NCBI RefSeq assembly: GCF_000019965.1 | Contig: NC_010571.1 | Coordinates: 4,349,001 to 4,413,000 of the forward strand | DNA: 64,000 bases | Direction: 5' to 3' | Origin: Opitutus terrae PB90-1 | GTDB lineage: Bacteria > Verrucomicrobiota > Verrucomicrobiia > Opitutales > Opitutaceae | Shown: positions 23,937 through 32,499 of the stretch, piece after piece | Layout: each line of letters begins with the position of its first letter | How positions within the stretch are numbered: position 1 is the stretch's first letter | Translations under genes and position numbers: made by a program | The notes under the pieces: model-generated | The model's input: only the letters and a program-made list of their open reading frames with translations | Told to the model about the DNA's origin: nothing | The model's database searches: none

Positions 23937-25277
23937 ATGGCGACGACGGATGTTCCGACGCAGCCCGCGACCGACGCGACGCCACCGCCGCCAGTGGCGG
24001 CCGGCCCCGCGGAACTGGTTGAACATTTCTTTCGGCACGAAACCGGTCGGCTGCATGGCACGCTGATCCGGCTGCTCGGCGTCCAAAATCTCTCGCTCGC
24101 CGAGGATCTCGCGCAGGAGGCAATGCTCCGCGCGCTGCGCACGTGGTCGATGGGCGGCGTGCCGCCGAATCCCTCGGCCTGGATCACGCGCGTGGCGATC
24201 AATCTCGCGCGCGACGCGCTGCGGCATCAGCGGATGTCCACCGGCAAGGAGTCCGCGATCGTCACCTACCTCGACCAGACGCGGCCCGGCTCCGCGGCGC
24301 CCGCGGATCCGGATCAGGAAATTCGCGACGACGCACTGCGGCTGATGTTCGTGTGCTGCCATCCCTCGATCGCCGCCGATGCGCAGGTCGTGCTCGCGTT
24401 GAAGGTGCTGTGCGGATTCAGCACCGGCGAAATCGCGCAGGCGTTCCTCACCAGCGAGGCCGCGATCGAAAAGCAGCTCACGCGCACGAAGCAGCGGATC
24501 GCGGACGCCCGGATTCCCTTCGAGCTGCCGGCCGGCACCGATCTCGCCCCGCGGTTGGACGGCGTGCTGAGCGCACTCTACCTGCTGTTCAACGAAGGCT
24601 ACAAGGCTTCCGCCGGCGAGCGCCTGTTGCGCGAGGAGTTGTGCGCCGAGGCGATCCGGTTGGGCACACTCGTCGTCGAGCATCCAGTGCTCGCCACGCC
24701 GCGCGCGCAAGCGTTGCTGGCGCTGATGCTGCTCACGGCAGCGCGGCTCCCCGGTCGGCTCGATCAGAACGGCGAGCTACTGCGACTCGACGACCAGGAT
24801 CGCACCAAGTGGAACCAGCGCATGATCGAACAGGGTCTGGTGATGCTGGGTGCGGCGGCGCGCGGCGAGGAGCTCAGCGAATACCACCTCGAGGCCGGCA
24901 TTGCGGCGTGCCACTGCGCCGCGACGGATTACGCTTCAACGGATTGGCCGCGGATCCTGCGCCATTACGATGAACTGCAGCGCATCAAACCGTCGCCGAT
25001 CGTGGATCTGAATCGCGCGGTGGCCGTCGCCGAAGTGCACGGGCCGAAGGCGGGACTCGACGCGCTCGCGGCGATGCCGCGCCGCGAACGACTGGACTCC
25101 TATTATCTGCTGCACGCGGTGAGCGGGGAATTTCACTGGCGGCTAAACCAGCGGCCGCAGGCGATCGCTTGTTTTCGGAAAGCACGCGACTTGGCGCGCG
25201 TCGGTCCCGAACAACTCTATCTTGATCGGCTGCTCGAGCGGCTCGCCGGCAGTACGCCGCGGCGCTCGGAGGCGTGA
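23937..25277 (+). CDS. ECF42-type RNA polymerase sigma factor with C-terminal TPR-like extension
   Basis: The 446-residue product has an ECF core in residues about 25-190: region 2 with LSLAEDLAQEAMLRALRTW and PSAWITRVAINLARDALR, and region 4 with LALKVLCGFSTGEIAQAFLT, then SEAAIEKQLTRTKQRI. A 250-residue C-terminal extension of helical repeats (DUF6596/TPR-like) follows: LYLLFNEGYKASAGERLLRE, DLNRAVAVAEVHGP and FHWRLNQRPQAIACFRKARD. This architecture with a neighbouring DGPF gene is diagnostic of group ECF42, which lacks an anti-sigma factor and is thought to be controlled through the extension. Likely targets here are the YCII, VOC and DUF1579 genes. Confidence 0.92.
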   Translation: MATTDVPTQPATDATPPPPVAAGPAELVEHFFRHETGRLHGTLIRLLGVQNLSLAEDLAQEAMLRALRTWSMGGVPPNPSAWITRVAINLARDALRHQRMSTGKESAIVTYLDQTRPGSAAPADPDQEIRDDALRLMFVCCHPSIAADAQVVLALKVLCGFSTGEIAQAFLTSEAAIEKQLTRTKQRIADARIPFELPAGTDLAPRLDGVLSALYLLFNEGYKASAGERLLREELCAEAIRLGTLVVEHPVLATPRAQALLALMLLTAARLPGRLDQNGELLRLDDQDRTKWNQRMIEQGLVMLGAAARGEELSEYHLEAGIAACHCAATDYASTDWPRILRHYDELQRIKPSPIVDLNRAVAVAEVHGPKAGLDALAAMPRRERLDSYYLLHAVSGEFHWRLNQRPQAIACFRKARDLARVGPEQLYLDRLLERLAGSTPRRSEA

Positions 25278-25391
25278 TGGGAGGTCCCTGACCTCTGAAG
25301 GTCGGGCGCTCACGCCGCGAGTGCCACGAACATCAAGCGACATCCCGGCGGAAAACGGAATGGCCGCCCTCCTTCGCAAGCGCTGCCCGAA

Positions 25392-25443
25392 TGGAGACGC
25401 GACGCCCTCGTCGCGTCACGGCGACGAGGGCGTCGCCGCTCCA
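25392..25443. repeat. Two-hairpin element, family B copy 1
   Basis: The outer arms TGGAG...CTCCA enclose the hairpins GCGACG-CCCT-CGTCGC and GCGACG-AGGG-CGTCGC, whose loops are complementary. The same element occurs inside hrpB at 42250-42305. Confidence 0.75.
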
Positions 25444-25486
25444 TCGATCATACACGGCCAACGCGGCTAACTCCCAGAGACGGATG

Positions 25487-25557
25487 GTAGGGGCGCAGGC
25501 TTGCTGCGCCCTTATCACCGGCAACCGATTGAGGGCGCAGCAAGCCTGCGCCCCTAC
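25487..25557. repeat. Two-hairpin element, family C copy 1
   Basis: The outer arms GTAGGGGCG/CGCCCCTAC enclose GGGCGCAG-GCTTG-CTGCGCCC and GGGCGCAG-CAAGC-CTGCGCCC (complementary loops), separated by about 18 bases. A half copy lies at 20787-20804. Confidence 0.75.
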
Positions 25558-25639
25558 GATGGCGAACACATCGCAGACGCGCCCTCACGTTTGCGCCGGG
25601 CGAACATCCTTTTACCGGTTGATCCGTCATCCCCGTGCC

Positions 25640-26365
25640 ATGTCCTCACTCGCTCCCTCTCGTCTCTCCGGCCGCACCGCCCTCGTGACCGGTTCCAGTC
25701 GTGGTGTCGGCCAATTGGTCGCCGAGGCCCTCGCCCGCCAGGGTGCGCGGGTGTTCGTCCACGGCCGCACCGAAACGGCTTGCGCCGCGACGCTGGCGCG
25801 GGTCGTGGCGGCGAGCGCGGGTCGGGCCGATCCGGTTGTCGTGGCGGCGAATCTCGCCGTGCCCGCTGAAGTCGAGGCACTGGCGGATCGCGTGGAGGCG
25901 CTCGGCGGAGTCGACATCCTTTATAACAACGCCGCGATCATGCATCCGTGGCGCGAACGCATCGAGAACCACACGCAAGCGGACTGGGAATCCAGCTTTC
26001 AGGTCAACGTGTTCGCGCTCGTGCGGCTCTGCGCGCGGTTCGTTCCCGCCATGCGCAAACGCGGCTGGGGCCGCGTGGTCAACGTCACCTCGGGCATCGA
26101 CAAAACCCCGCAGCTCGCCGGCTACGGCGCAAGCAAATGGGCCGTCGACAAATTTACCGATGACCTCGCCGCCGAGCTGAAGGACACCGGCGTGATCGTC
26201 TCGCGGCTGGACCCCGGCTGGCTGCGTACCGACATGGGCGGAAAACAGGCGCCCAACGACCCCGAGACCGTACTCCCCGGCGCGCTCGTGCCCGTGCTGC
26301 TGGCGGACGACGCGCCCGGCGGACAGTTTTTCCGCGCCCAAGAGCTGCGCGGTGCAAACGTGTAA
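25640..26365 (+). CDS. Short-chain dehydrogenase/reductase
   Basis: The 241-residue classical SDR shows the cofactor motif TALVTGSSRGVGQLVAEALA near the N-terminus, an NNAAIMHP equivalent of the NNAG motif, catalytic Ser in VVNVTSGIDK, and YGASKWAVDKF supplying the Tyr-x3-Lys pair. The WLRTDMGG segment after the active site is typical. Arg in HGRTE after beta-2 suggests NADP(H). The substrate is unknown. The start MSSLAPSRLSGR was chosen at the beginning of the Rossmann fold; the upstream open frame runs through repeats. Confidence 0.88.
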   Translation: MSSLAPSRLSGRTALVTGSSRGVGQLVAEALARQGARVFVHGRTETACAATLARVVAASAGRADPVVVAANLAVPAEVEALADRVEALGGVDILYNNAAIMHPWRERIENHTQADWESSFQVNVFALVRLCARFVPAMRKRGWGRVVNVTSGIDKTPQLAGYGASKWAVDKFTDDLAAELKDTGVIVSRLDPGWLRTDMGGKQAPNDPETVLPGALVPVLLADDAPGGQFFRAQELRGANV

Positions 26366-26377
26366 GCGCGGTGGCAT

Positions 26378-26451
26378 GTAGCCGAGGTCGCTGACCTCGG
26401 CCGTTTCACGTTACATCACAAAGCCGCCGGGCACGCAGAGCCCGGCTAAAG
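26378..26451. repeat. Two-hairpin element, family A copy 2
   Basis: CCGAGGTC-GCT-GACCTCGG follows TGTAG, and a second hairpin, GCCGGGC...GCCCGGC, ends in GGCTAAA. Compared with copy 1 the stem bases differ but still pair. It lies between the convergent SDR genes. Confidence 0.65.
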
Positions 26452-26459
26452 CTCCGCGC

Positions 26460-27323
26460 TCAACCTTTCCCGCTCGAGAATGCCGGATACAGCACCATGC
26501 CGCCGTCGATGAAGATCGTCGTGCCGGTGATGTAGTCCGATTGATCCGAGGCGAGCCACACCGCGAGCCGTCCGACGTCAGCGGGTTCGCCGATCCGGCC
26601 ATACGGGATCATCGTCAGCAGCTGTCGCATCGCCTCCGGCGTTTCCCACGCGTGCCGGTTGATGTCCGTGCGAATCGCGCCCGGCGCGATGCTGTTCACG
26701 CGAATCCGATCGCGCGCCACCTCCTGTGCCAGGCTTTTCATCATCAGCATCACCCCACCCTTGGATGCACAGTAGTTCACATGTCCCGCCCACGGGATCA
26801 CCTCGTGCACCGAGCTGATGCAGATGATCTTGCCCGCCGCCGAGGAAATCTCCGGCCGCACGCCGCGGCGTTTGAACTGGCGCACCGCCTCGCGCGCGCA
26901 GAGGAACTGCCCGGTGAGATTCACATCAATGACCTTCTGCCACTGCGCGAGCGTCATCTCGTCGAACGCCACGTCCTGCTCGATGCCGGCGTTGTTCACC
27001 AGGATGTCGACGGTGCCACACTCCTCGCAGGTGCGACGGAACATCGCCTGCACGTCCGCTTCGCGACTCACATCGCCTTGGACGACCAGCGCGCGGCCGC
27101 CTTCGGCGCGAATCTCGCTCGCGGTCTGCTCCGCGCTCTTTGCGCTGTGCGCATAGTTGATGACCACGGCCGCGCCCGCGCGCGCGAGCTCAATCGCGAT
27201 CTCGCGCCCGAGCCCGGAGCCGGAGCCGGTCACGAGCGCGATTTGTTTTTCCAACCGCCGCGGCGGATCGGAAACAACGGGCGGAGGAATGGAGGCAGAT
27301 GCGGACGAAGGAGCGTTGTTCAT
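26460..27323 (-). CDS. SDR-family oxidoreductase, glucose 1-dehydrogenase-like
   Basis: The 287-residue product has a 25-residue polar N-terminal tail, then IALVTGSGSGLGREIAIELA, LVVQGDVSREADV, DILVNNAGIEQDVAFDEMTL, catalytic Ser in IICISSVHE, and VNYCASKGGVMLMMKSLAQE with the Tyr-x3-Lys pair. The C-terminus ends YITGTTIFIDGGMVLYPAFS. The overall pattern matches glucose 1-dehydrogenases of the SDR family (oxidation of beta-D-glucose to gluconolactone), though many homologues act on other sugars. It converges with the preceding SDR and is not related to it closely. Confidence 0.85.
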   Translation of the reverse strand: MNNAPSSASASIPPPVVSDPPRRLEKQIALVTGSGSGLGREIAIELARAGAAVVINYAHSAKSAEQTASEIRAEGGRALVVQGDVSREADVQAMFRRTCEECGTVDILVNNAGIEQDVAFDEMTLAQWQKVIDVNLTGQFLCAREAVRQFKRRGVRPEISSAAGKIICISSVHEVIPWAGHVNYCASKGGVMLMMKSLAQEVARDRIRVNSIAPGAIRTDINRHAWETPEAMRQLLTMIPYGRIGEPADVGRLAVWLASDQSDYITGTTIFIDGGMVLYPAFSSGKG

Positions 27324-27510
27324 GGGATCAGCGTTGCGGCATAGTGCGTCCGCCGGAAACAGCGTTCCCGCGATTGTGCGATGTCGCGTTCGGATCGGTG
27401 AATTGCCGGAGCCGTGATCCGGCCAGTCAGAGACCCGCGTTGCGGCCGCCCGGAAACTTCAGCCACGGTTTACCGCTCCTACAGCAGTGCAGCTGGGCGG
27501 CTGTCGAATG

Positions 27511-27540
27511 CCCGGTCCGGGGTCACCGACCCCGGCTACA
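27511..27540. repeat. Family A hairpin, single-arm copy 3
   Basis: CCGGGGTC-ACC-GACCCCGG followed by CTACA: another compensated version of the family A stem, 17 bases past the end of the permease gene (convergent side). Confidence 0.65.
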
Positions 27541-27556
27541 ACACTATCAACCGCGC

Positions 27557-30016
27557 CTAGTTCGCGCGGAGCGCTTCCACGGGCGTCACGCGCGCGGCGC
27601 GCCGCGACGGAATCAGGCAGGCTAGCACCGCCACGAGCGAGAGCACCACCGCGGTGCCGCCGAGCACGGTCACGTCGCTCGGCGCGACGCCGAAGAGCAT
27701 GCCGCTCATCGCGCGGCCCGCGAACCAGGCGCCAAGCAACCCGAGCGGCAGCCCGATCAGCAGCAGCCGGCCGCCGAGTCCGAGAAACTGCGCCAGGATC
27801 TGCTCCGGCAGCGCCCCGAGCGCCATCCGCACGCCGATCTCACGCTGCCGTTGCGCGACCGTGTAAGCCAGCACGCCGTAGATTCCCACGGCCGCCAGCA
27901 CCAGCGCGACGGCCGCGAAGATTCCGGCGAGCAGCAACGGCACGCGCCGCCCGGCGACGCTGTCAGCCACGCGCGTTTCCATCGTTTTCAAATCGTCCAC
28001 GGGCAGTTCGGGGTCGATGCGCAGCACGGCACCGCGCAGGGCCTTGCCGGCCAGCTCGGCGGGCTGCGTCGTTCGCACCGTGAGCGCGAACCACGTGCTC
28101 GCATAGTTGTTGTAGGGAAAATAGATCGCGCCGTTCGCGCGCGCGTCGGCGAGATCGGTCTGCTTCACCGCGCCCACGACACCGACGATCGTGTAGAGTT
28201 TTTGATCCTTGCCCGGCGGCTCGTTCGAGAGCCGGTGCCCCACCGCGCTTGCCTTCGGCCAGTAGCGGCGGGCCACGTCTTCGTCGATGACACAGACCCG
28301 ATTTTCGCCGTGCAGATCGGCGGCAGTGAGATAGCGGCCCTCGCGCAGGGGCACGCCGAGCGTTTGAAAGTAGTCACCCGCCACGCCGCTCGTGTAGTGC
28401 GCCTGGAGGGATTCGCCCTGCGCCGGTTCGCGTCCCTCGATCCACGTCGCGTTGTTGTTGGCCGAACCGGTGAACGGCAGCCCCGTGCCGATCCCGACGG
28501 AAGTGACGCCGGGCACGCCCTGCAGCTCCACCAGCAATCGATCGATGAAGGCAAGCCGCTGCTTGTCCTCTTTGTAGTTCACCCACGGCAGCGCGACCGT
28601 GCCGGTGAGGACATTCTCGGCCTGAAACCCCGGATTCACCGCCATGACGCGCGCGAAACTCAATCCGAGCAGACCCGTCCCGGCGAGCAGGACAAACGCG
28701 AGTGCGATCTGCGCCACGATCAACGCATGCCGCAGCCGGTGCACCGCACGCGTGGTCGTGCCGCCACGCGACTCGACGGACAATGCCGCGGTCAAGTTGC
28801 CGTGCAACGTGTGCCAGATCACCGGCACGGCGAGCACCACGCCGAGCACGATCGTCCCCGCGAGCGCGGCCAGATACACGTTGAAATCCAGCGAGGGATC
28901 GATCGCCACCGGCAACTGGTCGGCAGCGAGCAAGACGATGCCGCGCACGGCCGCCGCGCCCAAAGCCAGTCCGATCACACCGCCGAGCACCGAAAGCACC
29001 ACGGTCTCGGTCACCAGCGAGCGCGCCAGCTGGCCCCAACTGGCGCCGAGGGCCTGCCGGACACAGAATTCCTTGGTGCGGCCGGTGGCGCGGACGAGCA
29101 ACAGGTTCGCCAGGTTGACCGCGCCGATCAGCAGCAGGAACAACACGCCGGTCTGCAGCAGCAGCAGCACCGGCCGAAGTTCCGCCACGTAGTCCTGGCC
29201 GAGATCGCGCACGAACGTATGAAACCCGGCATCGATGACGGTCTTGCCAAAGGGATCTTCCTTGAGCGTGCGGGCGTTGAGCGCGTCCACCTGCGCCTGC
29301 GCCGTCCCAACTGATTCGCCCGGCTTCAGCCGCGCGATCATCTGCATGTTGTTCGAGTGCCGCCGATCCTGTTTCCGGTCGTCGTCCGAAAAGCACAGCG
29401 GCGTCCAGAGCTTCGCGCGCTGCGACAGATAGCGGAACGACGGCGGCATCACGCCGACGATCGTGAACTGCTCCGTGTTGATCCGCATCTTCTGGCCGAT
29501 CACCGCGGGATCCGCCCCAAACCGCTGCCGCCACAGGCTGTCGCTGAGGATCACGACCAAATGTTTCCCATAAAAACCCTCCTCGTCTGTGAACGTCCGT
29601 CCGAGCGCGGCATTCACCCCGAGCGTGCGGAAAAACGACGGCGTCGCGCTCGTGGCGTCGACTCGCTCCGGCGAGCCGGCTTCGCCGATGGTTACCCCGG
29701 AGCCGCGCACTGCGCCGGCGTCGGCGAACGCGGCGACTTGCTCCTTGCGCTCGAGGTAATGCGGCACGGAGGCTCCGGCGCGCGGCACACCCGCCTTGGG
29801 ATAAGCGTTGGCCACCAGCACGAGTTGCTCGGGCGCGGTGAACGGCAGCGGTTTCAGCAGCACGCTGTTCACCACCGCAAAGATCGCGATGTTCGCGGCG
29901 AGGCAGAGCGACAGGATCAGGAGTGCCGTGGCCGTGAAACTTTTTTCGCGCGCGAGGTTGCGGAGGGACAAGCGCACGTCGCGCAGCACAGATTCGAAGG
30001 GCGGCATACGGCACAA
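27557..30016 (-). CDS. Orphan MacB/FtsX-type ABC permease (ADOP family)
   Basis: The 819-residue product starts with the ADOP-like opening LRDVRLSLRNLAREKSFTAT, then a first membrane helix, a MacB periplasmic domain (residues about 50-250, GLGVNAALGRTFTDEEGFYG type), a FtsX domain with three helices (about 275-440), a second periplasmic domain, and a C-terminal FtsX domain ending VLACLIPSRRAARVTPVEAL. This duplicated architecture without a fused ATPase is typical of acidobacterial duplicated orphan permeases, common also in verrucomicrobia. No ATPase or membrane-fusion gene is adjacent. MPPFESVL at 30007 is an alternative start. Confidence 0.9.
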   Translation of the reverse strand: MCRMPPFESVLRDVRLSLRNLAREKSFTATALLILSLCLAANIAIFAVVNSVLLKPLPFTAPEQLVLVANAYPKAGVPRAGASVPHYLERKEQVAAFADAGAVRGSGVTIGEAGSPERVDATSATPSFFRTLGVNAALGRTFTDEEGFYGKHLVVILSDSLWRQRFGADPAVIGQKMRINTEQFTIVGVMPPSFRYLSQRAKLWTPLCFSDDDRKQDRRHSNNMQMIARLKPGESVGTAQAQVDALNARTLKEDPFGKTVIDAGFHTFVRDLGQDYVAELRPVLLLLQTGVLFLLLIGAVNLANLLLVRATGRTKEFCVRQALGASWGQLARSLVTETVVLSVLGGVIGLALGAAAVRGIVLLAADQLPVAIDPSLDFNVYLAALAGTIVLGVVLAVPVIWHTLHGNLTAALSVESRGGTTTRAVHRLRHALIVAQIALAFVLLAGTGLLGLSFARVMAVNPGFQAENVLTGTVALPWVNYKEDKQRLAFIDRLLVELQGVPGVTSVGIGTGLPFTGSANNNATWIEGREPAQGESLQAHYTSGVAGDYFQTLGVPLREGRYLTAADLHGENRVCVIDEDVARRYWPKASAVGHRLSNEPPGKDQKLYTIVGVVGAVKQTDLADARANGAIYFPYNNYASTWFALTVRTTQPAELAGKALRGAVLRIDPELPVDDLKTMETRVADSVAGRRVPLLLAGIFAAVALVLAAVGIYGVLAYTVAQRQREIGVRMALGALPEQILAQFLGLGGRLLLIGLPLGLLGAWFAGRAMSGMLFGVAPSDVTVLGGTAVVLSLVAVLACLIPSRRAARVTPVEALRAN

Positions 30017-30099
30017 AAACTCCGCTGCGCACGGAAAGTTTCAGATCTTTCGGCGTCATAATTCGTCGAGCGTGCCGTCCCCAGGATTCCGCTTGATTC

Positions 30100-30160
30100 G
30101 TAGCGGCAAGCGTCCCTGCCTGCCGTGGCTCGTTTCGGCAGGCGCGGAAGCCTGCTCCCA
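30100..30160. repeat. Two-hairpin element, family D copy 1 (imperfect)
   Basis: GTAGCGGCAAGCGTCCCTGCCTGCCG followed by GGCAGGCGCGGAAGCCTGCT in inverted order (the pieces are separated by GTGGCTCGTTTC). It matches the better copy at 51882-51949. It lies just upstream of the GH3 gene. Confidence 0.55.
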
Positions 30161-30188
30161 TGCTCAGTTGCTCTCCTTGCTGTTGGTT

Positions 30189-32432
30189 ATGCCATCCTAC
30201 CCCACCCTCGCGCCGCTCCTGTCTTCCTGCTGCTTCGCGCTCGCCGTTTCCGGCACCTCGGCCCAAACGCTGCCCACGGGGCTGCCGTTTCAGGACCCGG
30301 AACTTCCGGCCGAGCAGCGCATCGACGACCTCATCGGACGGATGACGCTCGAGGAGAAAATCGACTGCATGGCGATGCGGGCGGCCGTGCCGCGGCTCGG
30401 GGTGAAAGGTTCGCGCCACATCGAGGGCTATCACGGCGTGGCACAGGGCGGCCCGAGCAATTGGGGCCGGCGCAACCCGACCGCGACCACGCAGTTTCCG
30501 CAGGCGTATGGACTCGGCGCCACGTGGGATCCGGAGCTGATCCGGCAGGTCGCCGCGCAGGAGGCGGAGGAAGCGCGCTATCTGTTCCAGAGTCCGCGTT
30601 ACGATCGCGCCGGACTGATCGTGCGGGCGCCCAACGCCGATCTCGCGCGCGATCCACGCTGGGGCCGCACGGAGGAAGTTTACGGCGAGGATCCGTTTCA
30701 CGCGGGCACGCTGGCGACGGCGTTCGTGCGCGGGCTGCAGGGCGACGATCCGCGCTACTTCAAGGCCGTGAGCCTGGTGAAACATTTTCTGGCCAACAGC
30801 AATGAGGACGGACGGGAATCGTCGTCATCCAACTTCAGCGAGCGACAGTGGCGCGAGTATTACGCGAAGCCGTTCGAGATGGCGATCGTCGACGGTGGCG
30901 CACCGGCGCTGATGGCCGCCTACAACGCCGTCAACGGCACGCCGGCTCACGTGCACCCGATGCTGCGCGACATCGTCATGGCCGAGTGGAAGCTCAACGG
31001 CATCCTCTGCACCGATGGCGGCGGACTGCGGCTGCTCGTCGAGAAACATCACGCGTTTCCCGACCTGCCCAGCGCGGCCGCGGCGTGCGTGAAGGCGGGC
31101 ATCAATCACTTCCTCGACCGGCACAAGGATGCTGTCACCGAAGCGGTCGCACGCGGCTCGATCACCGAGCGCGACCTCGACGCGGCGCTGCGGGGACTTT
31201 TCCGCGTCTCGTTGAAGCTCGGCCTGCTCGATCCGGATGAGCGTGTGCCGTACGCGGCCATCGGCCGCAACGGCGAAGCCGAGCCCTGGCTGCGTCCCGA
31301 CACGCAGGCGCTCGTGCGCAAGGTCACCCAGCGCTCGATCGTGTTGCTCAAAAACTCCGGCGCGCTGCTCCCGCTCGATCGCACGAAGGTGAAGACGGTC
31401 GCCTTGGTTGGCCCGCTGGTGAACACCGTCCTTCCGGATTGGTATGGCGGCACGCCGCCGTATACGGTGCCGCCGTCGATCGGAGTGGAAAAAGTCGCGG
31501 GCGAGGGCGTGAAGGTTGGCTGGCTCGCCGACATGGGCGACGCCGCGGTCGAGCTCGCCCGCACGTCTGAGATTGCGATCGTCTGCGTCGGGAACGATCC
31601 GATCAGTGCCGGCGGCTGGGAACTGGTGCGCACGCCGAGCGAGGGCAAGGAAGCCGTGGACCGCAAGGACCTCGCGCTGCCGCGCGATCAGGAGAAATTC
31701 ATCCGGCGCGTACTCGCCGCCAATCCGCGCACGATCGTCGTGCTGATTTCGAATTTCCCCTATGCGATGCCGTGGGTGGTGAAGCACGTGCCGGCGATCG
31801 TCCACCTCACGCATGCGAGCCAGGAACTCGGCCACGCGCTCGGCGACGTGTTGTGGGGCGAGGTCAATCCGGATGGCAAGTTGGCGCAAACCTGGCCGAA
31901 GTCGCTGAAACAGCTGCCGCCGATGATGGATTACGATCTCACCCACGGACGAACCTACCAGTATTTCAAAGGCGAACCGCAGTTCCCCTTCGGGTTCGGG
32001 CTGAGCTACACGACGTTCAATCTTTCCAATCTTCGTGTCGGCCTGGATGTAGCCCGGCACGTGGGCGCCGGGGCAGAAACTCCTGCTGAATCGCCGGCCC
32101 CGCGGACATTCGCGCCGAACGCCATCCTCTCAATCGCGGTGGAGGTTACCAACACCGGGACGCGCGCCGGTGATGAAGTCGTGCAGGTCTATGCACGGTA
32201 TCCCCACTCAAAGGTCTCCCGCCCGCTGAAGCAGCTCTGCGGTTTTCAGCGCATCAGCGTGGCAGCGGGCGAAACGGCGCACGTGAGACTGCAGTTGCCC
32301 GCGTCGCGCTTCGCCTACTGGTCGGTCGAACAGCATGCTTGGGTGGTTGAGCCCGGCCCGGTAGAATTGCTCGTCGGCAATTCGTCGGCTGACTCGGACC
32401 TGAAACTGCGACAGACCATTTCCATCGAATAA
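30189..32432 (+). CDS. Exported glycoside hydrolase family 3 protein
   Basis: The 747-residue product begins MPSYPTLAPLLSSCCFALAV, a probable signal peptide ending in SAQ. The GH3 N-terminal domain runs from about residue 35 (RIDDLIGRMTLEEKI, DPRWGRTEEVYGEDPFHAGT, LVKHFLANSNEDGR, MAAYNAVNGTP), with the nucleophile aspartate probably in LNGILCTDGGG. The GH3 C-terminal domain (SIVLLKNSGALLPLDR, VLWGEVNPDGKLAQTWP, FPFGFGLSYTTF) and a fibronectin III-like end follow. Likely activities are beta-glucosidase or beta-xylosidase. ATG 30189 is the only plausible start at the signal peptide. It is probably co-transcribed with the GH2 gene 67 bases downstream. Confidence 0.92.
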   Translation: MPSYPTLAPLLSSCCFALAVSGTSAQTLPTGLPFQDPELPAEQRIDDLIGRMTLEEKIDCMAMRAAVPRLGVKGSRHIEGYHGVAQGGPSNWGRRNPTATTQFPQAYGLGATWDPELIRQVAAQEAEEARYLFQSPRYDRAGLIVRAPNADLARDPRWGRTEEVYGEDPFHAGTLATAFVRGLQGDDPRYFKAVSLVKHFLANSNEDGRESSSSNFSERQWREYYAKPFEMAIVDGGAPALMAAYNAVNGTPAHVHPMLRDIVMAEWKLNGILCTDGGGLRLLVEKHHAFPDLPSAAAACVKAGINHFLDRHKDAVTEAVARGSITERDLDAALRGLFRVSLKLGLLDPDERVPYAAIGRNGEAEPWLRPDTQALVRKVTQRSIVLLKNSGALLPLDRTKVKTVALVGPLVNTVLPDWYGGTPPYTVPPSIGVEKVAGEGVKVGWLADMGDAAVELARTSEIAIVCVGNDPISAGGWELVRTPSEGKEAVDRKDLALPRDQEKFIRRVLAANPRTIVVLISNFPYAMPWVVKHVPAIVHLTHASQELGHALGDVLWGEVNPDGKLAQTWPKSLKQLPPMMDYDLTHGRTYQYFKGEPQFPFGFGLSYTTFNLSNLRVGLDVARHVGAGAETPAESPAPRTFAPNAILSIAVEVTNTGTRAGDEVVQVYARYPHSKVSRPLKQLCGFQRISVAAGETAHVRLQLPASRFAYWSVEQHAWVVEPGPVELLVGNSSADSDLKLRQTISIE

Positions 32433-32499
32433 CTTCTCACCGGTAGCCACGCGCATTGGCGCGCGGTCCCGCCGCCACCCCTCAGCCACGTTTTCAACC

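Larger units (their letters stand above)
25278..25639. other. Intergenic stretch packed with hairpin elements
   Basis: No gene is seen. It holds a degenerate family A hairpin (25277-25310), a family B element and a family C element, one after another. Nothing else is recognised before the SDR gene. Confidence 0.6.
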
